Program-made: the position numbers and the translations under genes | From: 40CM-2-70-7 sp035279865 | Lineage (GTDB): Bacteria > Gemmatimonadota > Gemmatimonadetes > Gemmatimonadales > GWC2-71-9 | Direction of reading: 5' to 3' | NCBI GenBank assembly: GCA_035279865.1 | Contig: DATEGY010000350.1 | Coordinates: 1 to 6,892 of the forward strand | Length of the DNA stretch: 6,892 bases | The notes under the pieces: generated by a model | The model's database searches: none | What the model saw: the letters and a program-made list of their open reading frames with translations, nothing else | What the model was told of the DNA's origin: nothing | Shown: positions 1-5,993 of the stretch, piece after piece | How positions within the stretch are numbered: position 1 is the first letter of the stretch | Layout: the number at the start of each line of letters is the position of its first letter

Positions 1-17
1 GGGGGCGGGGGCGGGGG
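1..17 (+). repeat. G-rich hexamer repeat (GGGGGC)n, cut by window edge
   Basis: Three runs of five G (1-5, 7-11, 13-17) are separated by single C bases, giving nearly three copies of GGGGGC. The tract may continue to the left of the window. The unit is six bases long, so gain or loss of a copy would keep the upstream frame and only change the number of Gly-Ala pairs. The G runs are on the coding strand and therefore in the mRNA, just upstream of the nuoH start. With a fourth run they could form a G-quadruplex, but only three full runs are visible. Confidence 0.6.
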
Positions 18-28
18 TGCCGGCATGA
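2..28 (+). CDS. Probable 3' end of upstream gene (possibly nuoG), partial
   Basis: Reading from base 2, the frame gives Gly-Ala-Gly-Ala-Gly-Val-Pro-Ala followed by TGA at 26-28. This stop overlaps the nuoH start as ATGA (25-28), the same arrangement seen at the nuoI/nuoJ, nuoL/nuoM and nuoM/nuoN junctions. In the usual nuo order the gene before nuoH is nuoG, the large iron-sulfur subunit of the peripheral arm. A low-complexity Gly/Ala tail would be an unconserved C-terminal extension. Only eight codons are visible, so neither identity nor coding status can be shown from the protein. The other two forward frames are also open here, so the call rests on the junction pattern. Confidence 0.4.
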   Translation, partial: GAGAGVPA

Positions 29-1194
29 CGTTCTGGCCGTTTCTTATCACATCGCTGATCAAGATGATCGTGGTCTTCACGGTCATCATGGTGGGCGTCG
101 CGTTCATGACGCTGGTCGAACGCCGGCTCTGCGCCTTCATGCAGGACCGCCTGGGCCCGAATCGTGTGGGACCCTTCGGCCTCCTGCAGCCCGCCGCCGA
201 CGGTCTCAAGAACATCGTGAAGGAAGAGACCTACCCGGCCTTCGCGGACAAATGGCTCTTCATCCTGGCGCCGGCGATCAGCTTCACACCCGCCCTCCTG
301 ACCTTCGCCGTCATTCCGTTCGCCGCACCCCTCGCCACCAAGTGGGGGGTCGTGCCGATGGTGGTGGCCGACCTGCCGGTGGGATTCCTCTACATCCTGG
401 CGATCAGCTCCCTGGGCGTGTACGGCATCGTACTGGCGGGGTGGGCGTCCAACAACAAGTACGCGCTCCTCGGCGGCCTGCGCGCTTCGGCGCAGATGAT
501 CTCCTACGAGATCGCGATGGGCATGAGCACCGTCGCCGTGCTGCTCCTGGCCGGTAATGTCACGCTCTCGCAGGTGATCACGGAGCAGCAGCAGGGGTTC
601 TGGAACATCGTACCGCTCCTGGTGGCGTTCTTTCTTTTCCTGATCAGTGCGCTCGCCGAGACCAACCGGGTACCATTCGACCTCCCTGAGGCCGAGGGCG
701 AGCTGATCGCGGGTTATCACACCGAATACAGCTCGATGAAGTTCTCGATGTTCTACATCGCCGAGTATTCGAACATGCTGACGGCCTCCGCCCTGATGGC
801 GACCCTGTTCTTCGGCGGCTGGGACCTCCTCTTCATCCATTGGGACGCATCCCAGGGACTCGTGTGGTGGCAGGTCCTGATCACCCTCGGCGTCTTCTGT
901 GCCAAGACCAGCTTCTTCGTCCTGCTGTACATGTGGATCCGGTGGACGATGCCGCGCTTCCGGTACGACCAGCTGATGGCACTCGGGTGGAAGGTCATGC
1001 TGCCGCTCGCCCTGATCTACCTGACCACCCTGGCCGCGGCCATCTGGTACTTGCGCGTTCAGCTGGGATGGACCTGGGGCCACAAGTTCGCCTGGGCACT
1101 CGGCGCCGTGAACCTCGTCATCTTCGTGATTCTCGTCTGGGTCCTGGACCGCGGCCGGGTGGTTTCCGGCACGGTGGAGCGAAAGGCGGCCTGA
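25..1194 (+). CDS. nuoH: NADH-quinone oxidoreductase subunit H (NuoH)
   Basis: NuoH (ND1 family) is the integral membrane subunit at the junction of the two arms of complex I. It forms much of the quinone-binding cavity and starts the chain of buried charges leading to the proton pumps. The 389-residue protein is strongly hydrophobic with about nine membrane segments. Family hallmarks are visible: ERR at 32-34 followed by the LGPNRVGPFGLLQPAADG loop (43-60), GLRASAQMISYE at 151-162, the acidic loop AETNRVPFDLPEAEGEL at 211-227 (E212, D219, E222, E224, E226), and RFRYDQLMALGWK at 311-323. E. coli NuoH is about 325 residues, so this one is long. The extra length appears to lie around 262-285 and 341-358. 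The ATG at 25 puts the first membrane helix right after the start, as is usual. There is no purine-rich Shine-Dalgarno beyond the G tract, so coupling to the upstream gene through ATGA is likely. Identity is secure; an upstream start cannot be excluded because the frame is open to the window edge. Confidence 0.97.
   Translation: MTFWPFLITSLIKMIVVFTVIMVGVAFMTLVERRLCAFMQDRLGPNRVGPFGLLQPAADGLKNIVKEETYPAFADKWLFILAPAISFTPALLTFAVIPFAAPLATKWGVVPMVVADLPVGFLYILAISSLGVYGIVLAGWASNNKYALLGGLRASAQMISYEIAMGMSTVAVLLLAGNVTLSQVITEQQQGFWNIVPLLVAFFLFLISALAETNRVPFDLPEAEGELIAGYHTEYSSMKFSMFYIAEYSNMLTASALMATLFFGGWDLLFIHWDASQGLVWWQVLITLGVFCAKTSFFVLLYMWIRWTMPRFRYDQLMALGWKVMLPLALIYLTTLAAAIWYLRVQLGWTWGHKFAWALGAVNLVIFVILVWVLDRGRVVSGTVERKAA
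1182..1186 (+). promoter_or_regulatory. Ribosome binding site for nuoI
   Basis: AAAGG lies seven bases before the nuoI ATG at 1194, inside the last codons of nuoH. It supports this start over the longer open frame running upstream through nuoH. The stop of nuoH and the start of nuoI share one base (TGATG), which also favours coupled translation. Confidence 0.5.
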
Positions 1195-1700
1195 TGGCGA
1201 TCGGCGTGAAGGTCCTCAAACGACCCACGGCGGGGACGTCGTACCTGCGCGCGACCGCTCAGGGGATGATGCTCACCGCCTCCCACATCTTCCGGCCCAA
1301 GGTCACCATGCAGTATCCGGAGGAGAAGGGCAGTCACGACTGGACCATGTCCAGCCGGTGGCGGGGCACGCACCGCATGCTCACCGACGAGCAGGGGCGC
1401 GCCAAGTGCGTAGCCTGCGGCCTCTGCCCGCAGATCTGTCCCGCGAACTGCATCAAGCTGGTGCCGGGTGAAGACGAGCAGGGCAACCGCTACCCCCTGA
1501 TCTACGAGATCGATGAGTTCCGTTGTGTGTTCTGCGGGTACTGCCAGGAAGTGTGCCCCGAAGAGGCGATCCACGTCGGCTGGCACTACGAAAACGCGGA
1601 GTATTCGCGCGACCGCTTCGTCTACGATCTGGAGCGTCTCTGCGCGCAGACCCACCCGGTGTCCACGCTGTGGGACCCGGCGGACCCGAAGGGCGAATGA
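1194..1700 (+). CDS. nuoI: NADH-quinone oxidoreductase subunit I (NuoI), 2x[4Fe-4S]
   Basis: NuoI (TYKY/Nqo9 family) is the ferredoxin-like peripheral subunit, sitting on the cytoplasmic face next to NuoH. It carries clusters N6a and N6b, which relay electrons toward the last cluster before quinone. The 168-residue product has two complete binding motifs: C72, C75, C78, C82-P (CVACGLCPQICP) and C111, C114, C117, C121-P (CVFCGYCQEVCP). As in 2[4Fe-4S] ferredoxins, the fourth Cys of each motif is expected to ligate the other motif's cluster. There is one extra Cys at 86 (CPANC), a variant I recall from other bacterial NuoI proteins. The N-terminal 45 residues lack a long hydrophobic span and would form the segment lying along the membrane surface. 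The frame is open far upstream through nuoH, but the ATG at 1194 gives a normal length, follows AAAGG and abuts the nuoH stop. Confidence 0.97.
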   Translation: MAIGVKVLKRPTAGTSYLRATAQGMMLTASHIFRPKVTMQYPEEKGSHDWTMSSRWRGTHRMLTDEQGRAKCVACGLCPQICPANCIKLVPGEDEQGNRYPLIYEIDEFRCVFCGYCQEVCPEEAIHVGWHYENAEYSRDRFVYDLERLCAQTHPVSTLWDPADPKGE

Positions 1701-2215
1701 ACTTCGTCACCATCGTCTTCTGGATCTTCGCCGTCCTGGCCCTCGGCTCCGCGGTCCTCTGCATCAGCCGCAAGAGCCCGGTGGCGAGCGCACTCTGGCT
1801 CGTGGTCACGATGTTCGCGCTCGCGGCGCTGTTCGTGATCCTCGACGCCCAGTTCATCGCCGTTCTGCAAGTCCTGGTCTACGCCGGCGCGGTGATGGTG
1901 CTCTTCCTGTTCGTGATCATGCTCCTGAATCTGGGACGGGGGGCGGGGCAGGACCGGAAGGGCGTGATCGGCGTGACGGTGGGTGTGATGCTGGCGGCCA
2001 CGTTGTTCGTGCAGCTCAAGTTCCTGCGGCAGGCCGCGCCGCCCGCCCTGATTCAGGTGCCGGGTGCCATGGCCCAGCTCCAGCAGCAGCACGGGATGGT
2101 CGGCTCGGTAGCCGGTCCCCTCTACGACGCGTACCTGGTGCCCTTCGAAATCACCAGCGTGCTCCTCCTCGCCGCCGTCGTGGGCGCGGTGGTGCTCGCG
2201 AAACGGAAGCTCTAG
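1697..2215 (+). CDS. nuoJ: NADH-quinone oxidoreductase subunit J (NuoJ)
   Basis: NuoJ (ND6 family) is a small membrane subunit between NuoH and NuoK. Its third helix carries a pi-bulge that is thought to take part in coupling quinone chemistry to proton transfer. The 172-residue protein shows about five membrane segments (roughly 1-22, 28-49, 53-79, 89-109, 148-169). The diagnostic stretch is VLVYAGAVMVLFLFVIMLLN at 59-78, with G64 at the expected bulge. The C-terminus has the typical FEITSVLLLAAVVGAVVLAKR at 150-170. The loop at 111-147 is hydrophilic, Gln- and Pro-containing, and poorly conserved in the family. The ATG at 1697 overlaps the nuoI stop as ATGA, and GAAGGG at 1688-1693 is a close-spaced Shine-Dalgarno-like sequence. 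The frame is open upstream to 1523, inside nuoI, but starting there would add non-family sequence. Confidence 0.96.
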   Translation: MNFVTIVFWIFAVLALGSAVLCISRKSPVASALWLVVTMFALAALFVILDAQFIAVLQVLVYAGAVMVLFLFVIMLLNLGRGAGQDRKGVIGVTVGVMLAATLFVQLKFLRQAAPPALIQVPGAMAQLQQQHGMVGSVAGPLYDAYLVPFEITSVLLLAAVVGAVVLAKRKL

Positions 2216-2216
2216 G

Positions 2217-2513
2217 ATGCTCCTGGGACCCACTCTCGCGGTCGCCGCGGTGCTCTTCGTGATCGGCGTCGCCGGTGTGCTCGTACGCCGCAACGCGATC
2301 ATCATCTTCATGTGCGTGGAGCTGATGCTCAACGCCGTGAACCTGACGTTTATTGCGTTCGCGCAGGGGCTGGGGGTGGCCGGTCAGATCTTCGTGTTCT
2401 TCGTGATGGCCGTGGCCGCCGCGGAAGCGGCCGTCGGTCTCGCCATCGTCCTGGCGATCTACCGTCATAAGGAGACGGTCGATCTGCGAAACATCACTCT
2501 TCTGAAGGGCTGA
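2217..2513 (+). CDS. nuoK: NADH-quinone oxidoreductase subunit K (NuoK)
   Basis: NuoK (ND4L family) is a three-helix membrane subunit homologous to part of the MrpC antiporter subunit. It contributes two buried glutamates to the central charge chain of complex I. The 98-residue product has helices at about 3-21, 27-50 and 55-82. The key residues are E35 in MCVELMLNAVNL and E70 in AVAAAEAAVGLAI, matching E36 and E72 of E. coli NuoK. The length is two or three residues below the usual 100-101, shortened at the N-terminus. The gene starts one base after the nuoJ stop, and GGAAG at 2205-2209 lies seven bases upstream as a plausible ribosome binding site. Identity is secure. Confidence 0.96.
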   Translation: MLLGPTLAVAAVLFVIGVAGVLVRRNAIIIFMCVELMLNAVNLTFIAFAQGLGVAGQIFVFFVMAVAAAEAAVGLAIVLAIYRHKETVDLRNITLLKG

Positions 2514-2526
2514 GGCCGCCTCCCCG
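2507..2526 (+). promoter_or_regulatory. nuoK-nuoL junction: weak RBS inside a small hairpin
   Basis: This is the only real gap in the cluster (13 bases, 2514-2526). The best Shine-Dalgarno-like sequence for nuoL is GAGG at 2512-2515, which is far from the ATG (11 bases between). GAGG can pair with CCTC at 2519-2522 across a CCG loop. GGG at 2507-2509 can add pairs with CCC at 2523-2525 across a two-base bulge. The fold would hide the binding site until ribosomes finish nuoK. Pairing is read from the sequence; the regulatory role is inference. Confidence 0.35.
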
Positions 2527-4491
2527 ATGTCACTGGTCTGGCTGGTCCCACTCCTGCCCCTGCTCGGCTTCGTGCTGAACGGCGCCCTGGCGCTGAAGCG
2601 CCCGCAGGCCAAGACGGCCGTCTCGCTGATCGGCCCGGGCATGCTCCTGGCGGCGTTCGGTGTCGCGATCGCCGTGGTCAGGGACCTCGCCGCCGTTCAT
2701 CCCGCGGCGCCGGTGGTGTTCAGCTACTGGGATTGGATCCCGGTGGGCGCCCTGCACATCACAGCCGCCCTGCAGGTGGATCCCCTGTCCGCGGTAATGA
2801 TCCTTATCGTCACGGGTGTCGGCTCGCTGATTCACATCTTCAGCGTCGGCTACATGCGGTCGGACGATGGCTACGCCCGCTTCTTCGCATATCTCAACCT
2901 GTTCGTCTTCTTCATGCTGGTGCTGGTGCTGGGCGGGAGCTTCCCGGTGATGTTCGTCGGGTGGGAGGGCGTCGGTCTCTGCTCGTACCTCCTGATCGGG
3001 TTCTGGTTCGACGTGACCGCCAACGCGGACGCCGGGAAGAAGGCGTTCATCATGAACCGGATCGGGGATTTCGGCTTCTTGGCGGCGATGTTCCTGATCT
3101 TCCAGTCGACGGGCGCGCTCGACTTCGTCACGGTGTTCTCCAAGGCGCCGGGCACGTTCACCCCGGGAACCGGGACCGTCACCGCCATCACCCTGTTTCT
3201 CTTCCTGGGGTGCGCGGGCAAGTCGGCGCAGATCCCGCTCTACACGTGGCTGCCGGACGCGATGGCCGGCCCGACCCCGGTGTCGGCCCTCATCCACGCG
3301 GCCACCATGGTCACGGCGGGCGTGTATCTCGTGGCCCGGGCGAATCTGCTGTTCGCGCTGGCGCCCGTCTCTTCGGCGGTGGTGGCCGGCGTGGGGGCGC
3401 TGACGGCACTCTTCGCCGCGACCATCGCCCTCAAGCAGTGGGACATCAAGAAGGTCCTGGCCTACTCCACGGTCTCGCAGCTCGGCTACATGTTCGTCGG
3501 GGTGGGGACGGGGGCGTATGCCGCCGGTGTCTTCCATCTGGCCACCCATGCGTTCTTCAAGGCACTGCTCTTCCTCGGCTCCGGCAGCGTGATTCACGCG
3601 ATGCACGCCGCCTATCATCACACCCACTCTCATGACGACGCCCAGGACATGCGGAATATGGGAGGGCTGCGGAAGTACCTGCCCTGGACGTGGGTCCTCA
3701 TGTGGATCGCGACCCTCGCGATCGCGGGGATCCCGCCCTTCGCCGGGTTCTTCTCCAAGGACGAGATCCTCGGTGCGGCCTTCGCACGCGGCGCCAGCCA
3801 GCCGGTCTGGTACGTGTTCTGGGCCTTCGGCCTCGCCGGGGCCCTGCTGACGGCGTTCTACATGACCCGCTTGATGCTCTACACGTTCCACGGCCCCAAC
3901 CGGACCGGGGAGCAGGAGCGTGGGCACCTCCACGAGGCCCCTTGGGTCATGACCGGACCCCTGGTCGTCCTGGGGATCCTGAGTCTGGCGGGCGGCGCGC
4001 TCAACCTGCCACGACTGGTCGGCGGCAACGCGTGGCTCGAACACTGGCTCGAGCCGGTGACGTCGGCCTCCGCCGCACTCCTTTCCGCCCAGGACGTGAG
4101 CCCCGGCACCGAATGGACTCTGATCGCCGTAGCCGTGGTCGTCGCGCTCGCCGGCGTGGTGGGTGCCATTCAGCTCCTCAAGCCGGCCGCGCTCGTACCC
4201 GCCCGGCAGGCCCCCGCCGATCATGGGTTCGGCCGGGTGCTGGCGAACAAGTGGTACGTGGACGAGCTCTATGACCGCGTCGTCGTCAAGCCGATCGGCT
4301 GGCTCTCCCGTGTGGTGCTGTGGAAGGGCATCGATCAGGGCGTGATCGATGGGGCCGGCGTGAACGGCTCGGGCGCGATTTCGCGGGCTCTGGGCTGGGT
4401 CGGGAGCAAGCTGCAGACCGGTGAAGTGGGGTTCTACGTGGTGCTCTTCGTACTCGGGGTCGCCCTGGTGCTCCGGGCGGCGATCCGATGA
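2527..4491 (+). CDS. nuoL: NADH-quinone oxidoreductase subunit L (NuoL)
   Basis: NuoL (ND5 family, related to MrpA antiporters) is the distal proton-pumping subunit. Its long lateral C-terminal helix runs back along the membrane arm. The 654-residue protein is slightly longer than E. coli NuoL (about 613). Key residues are present: E147 in FVGWEGVGLCSYL, R178 and D181 in NRIGDFGF, K232 in CAGKSAQIPLYTWLPDAM, H257 in ALIHAATMVTAGVYL, K308/K309 in the DIKKVLAYST motif, H337, H341 and K345 in FHLATHAFFKALLFL, and K411 in PPFAGFFSKDEI. These correspond to the proton-channel residues E144, K229, K342 and K399 of E. coli. Residues 570-600, with ANKWYVDELYD, and the final membrane helix (634-651) fit the lateral helix and anchor. 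A His-rich loop (six His between 357 and 369) follows helix 11 and is longer than in E. coli. The stop overlaps the nuoM start as ATGA. Confidence 0.97.
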   Translation: MSLVWLVPLLPLLGFVLNGALALKRPQAKTAVSLIGPGMLLAAFGVAIAVVRDLAAVHPAAPVVFSYWDWIPVGALHITAALQVDPLSAVMILIVTGVGSLIHIFSVGYMRSDDGYARFFAYLNLFVFFMLVLVLGGSFPVMFVGWEGVGLCSYLLIGFWFDVTANADAGKKAFIMNRIGDFGFLAAMFLIFQSTGALDFVTVFSKAPGTFTPGTGTVTAITLFLFLGCAGKSAQIPLYTWLPDAMAGPTPVSALIHAATMVTAGVYLVARANLLFALAPVSSAVVAGVGALTALFAATIALKQWDIKKVLAYSTVSQLGYMFVGVGTGAYAAGVFHLATHAFFKALLFLGSGSVIHAMHAAYHHTHSHDDAQDMRNMGGLRKYLPWTWVLMWIATLAIAGIPPFAGFFSKDEILGAAFARGASQPVWYVFWAFGLAGALLTAFYMTRLMLYTFHGPNRTGEQERGHLHEAPWVMTGPLVVLGILSLAGGALNLPRLVGGNAWLEHWLEPVTSASAALLSAQDVSPGTEWTLIAVAVVVALAGVVGAIQLLKPAALVPARQAPADHGFGRVLANKWYVDELYDRVVVKPIGWLSRVVLWKGIDQGVIDGAGVNGSGAISRALGWVGSKLQTGEVGFYVVLFVLGVALVLRAAIR

Positions 4492-5993
4492 ACTACGAGA
4501 CCTGGGTCCTTCCCGCGCTGCTCGCGTGGCCGCTCGTCGGAGCGGCACTGCTGTACCTCGCGCCCGCCTCGCGCTCGAAGGTGCTGGCGCTGGCCGTCAG
4601 CCTCATCGAATTCGGCATCTCCGTACCGCTCTGGTGGCGGTTCGTGCCCGCCGGCGGGATGCAATTCGTCGTGGATTGGGCGTGGATTCCCTACTGGGGG
4701 ATCCGCTTCCACCTCGCGCTGGACGGCATTTCGCTCTTCATGGTCCTGCTCACCACGTTCCTGGTGCCGCTGTCGGTACTGGGCAGCTGGACCTACATCA
4801 CGAAGCGGGAGCGGGGATTCTATGCGCTGCTCCTGGTGCTCACCACCGGGATGCTCGGCGTCTTCCTCTCACTGGACCTGTTCCTGTTCTACGTGATGTG
4901 GGAAGTGATGCTGATTCCCATGTACTTCATCATCGGGATCTGGGGAGGCGACAACCGGATCTACGCGGCGATCAAGTTCTTCATCTATACGTTCCTGGGA
5001 TCGCTGCTCATGCTCGTGGCGATCCTGGGGCTGTACCTCCATGCCGCGAAGAGCACCGGCACCTACTCGTTCGATTACGATACCTTGCTCCGCTACAACA
5101 TGGACCTGGGGCCCGCGGCCTTCTGGTTCTTCGCGGCGTTCTTCCTGGCGTTCGCGATCAAGGTGCCGATGTTCCCGCTGCACACCTGGCTTCCCGACGC
5201 CCACGTGGAAGCGCCGACGGCGGGGTCGGTCATCCTGGCGGGCGTGCTGCTGAAGATGGGGACGTACGGGTTCCTGCGGTTCGCCCTGCCGTTCTTCCCC
5301 GGGGTGGCGCTGTCGCCAGTCGTGCAATCCGTGGTGGTGACCTTGTCGGTCATCGGGATCATCTACGGCGGGCTGGTCGCCATGGTGCAGCCCGACTTCA
5401 AGAAACTCGTGGCCTACTCGTCGGTGGCGCACCTGGGCTTCGTGATGCTGGGCATCTGGGCCCTCACGCTCCAGAGCGTGCAGGGTGCACTGCTGGTGAT
5501 GATCAATCACGGCATTTCCACGGGTGCGCTGTTCTTCCTGGCCGGCATGCTCTATGAGCGCCGCCACACGCGGTTGCTCGATGCATTCGGGGGACTGGCC
5601 CGCGTCGTTCCCCTCCTGGCCGCGGCCTTGACCATCGTATCGCTCTCGTCGGTCGGGCTCCCCGGGACCAACGGCTTCGTCGGAGAGTTCCTGATTCTGA
5701 TCGGGGCGTTCAAGACCTATCCCGTGGCGACGGTGATCGCGACGGCCGGTGTCATCGTGGCCGCGATGTACCTGCTGCCGGCCCTGCAGAAGATCATTTA
5801 CACACCCCTGACCAAGCCTGAGAATCAGAAGCTGCTTGATCTCTCACCACGTGAGCTGATCGTCCTGGTGCCCCTGCTGGCCGCCATCATCTGGATCGGA
5901 GTGTACCCGCGTCCCTTCCTGTCCCGGATGGAGCCCGCGGCCCAGCACCTGATCGACACGGTTCGTCCGCAGACACCGGCGGCCCTGCGATGA
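4488..5993 (+). CDS. nuoM: NADH-quinone oxidoreductase subunit M (NuoM)
   Basis: NuoM (ND4 family) is the middle antiporter-like proton pump of the membrane arm, lying between NuoL and NuoN. The 501-residue product is of normal length (E. coli about 509) with about fourteen membrane segments. Key residues are E139 in FYVMWEVMLIPMYF, K225 in FAIKVPMFPLHTWLPDAH, K256 in GVLLKMGTYG, K305/K306 in DFKKLVAYSSVAHLG, H341 in MINHGISTGALFFLAGM, and E400 in GLPGTNGFVGEFL. The last replaces the terminal lysine of NuoL and NuoN, as is normal for NuoM (E407 in E. coli). The LHTWLPDAHVEAPTAGSVIL signature (231-250) separates it from NuoL, which reads YTWLPDAMAGPTPVSALIHA. The ATG lies in ATGA with the nuoL stop, and no good Shine-Dalgarno precedes it, so translation is probably coupled. 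Confidence 0.97.
   Translation: MNYETWVLPALLAWPLVGAALLYLAPASRSKVLALAVSLIEFGISVPLWWRFVPAGGMQFVVDWAWIPYWGIRFHLALDGISLFMVLLTTFLVPLSVLGSWTYITKRERGFYALLLVLTTGMLGVFLSLDLFLFYVMWEVMLIPMYFIIGIWGGDNRIYAAIKFFIYTFLGSLLMLVAILGLYLHAAKSTGTYSFDYDTLLRYNMDLGPAAFWFFAAFFLAFAIKVPMFPLHTWLPDAHVEAPTAGSVILAGVLLKMGTYGFLRFALPFFPGVALSPVVQSVVVTLSVIGIIYGGLVAMVQPDFKKLVAYSSVAHLGFVMLGIWALTLQSVQGALLVMINHGISTGALFFLAGMLYERRHTRLLDAFGGLARVVPLLAAALTIVSLSSVGLPGTNGFVGEFLILIGAFKTYPVATVIATAGVIVAAMYLLPALQKIIYTPLTKPENQKLLDLSPRELIVLVPLLAAIIWIGVYPRPFLSRMEPAAQHLIDTVRPQTPAALR

Noticed and set aside
840..1193. Upstream extension of the nuoI frame inside nuoH
   Set aside because: The added residues are Arg/Pro/Gly-rich shadow sequence. The ATG at 1194 gives the normal NuoI N-terminus.
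1523..1696. Upstream extension of the nuoJ frame inside nuoI
   Set aside because: The extra 58 codons lie inside the second iron-sulfur motif region of nuoI in another frame. The start at 1697 gives a standard NuoJ.
2414..2432. GGCCGC/GCGGCC inverted repeat with a seven-base loop in nuoK
   Set aside because: It falls in codons for an Ala-rich helix around the essential E70, where GC-rich Ala codons readily give self-complementary sequence. It has no U run and no special position.
4046..4055. Ten-base palindrome GGCTCGAGCC inside nuoL
   Set aside because: It has no loop, no partner copies and no relation to a gene boundary, so it is most likely chance in GC-rich coding DNA.
2530..4548. A 672-codon open frame on the - strand covering all of nuoL
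   Set aside because: Its predicted protein is a low-complexity mix of Arg, Glu, His, Gly and Gln with no family motif, as expected for the complement of a GC-rich membrane protein gene. The + strand carries a fully conserved nuoL.
4421..5557. A 378-codon open frame on the + strand, out of frame with nuoL and nuoM
   Set aside because: It is Arg/Gly/Pro/Ala-rich with no recognisable domain, and it overlaps two well conserved genes. It is a side effect of high GC.
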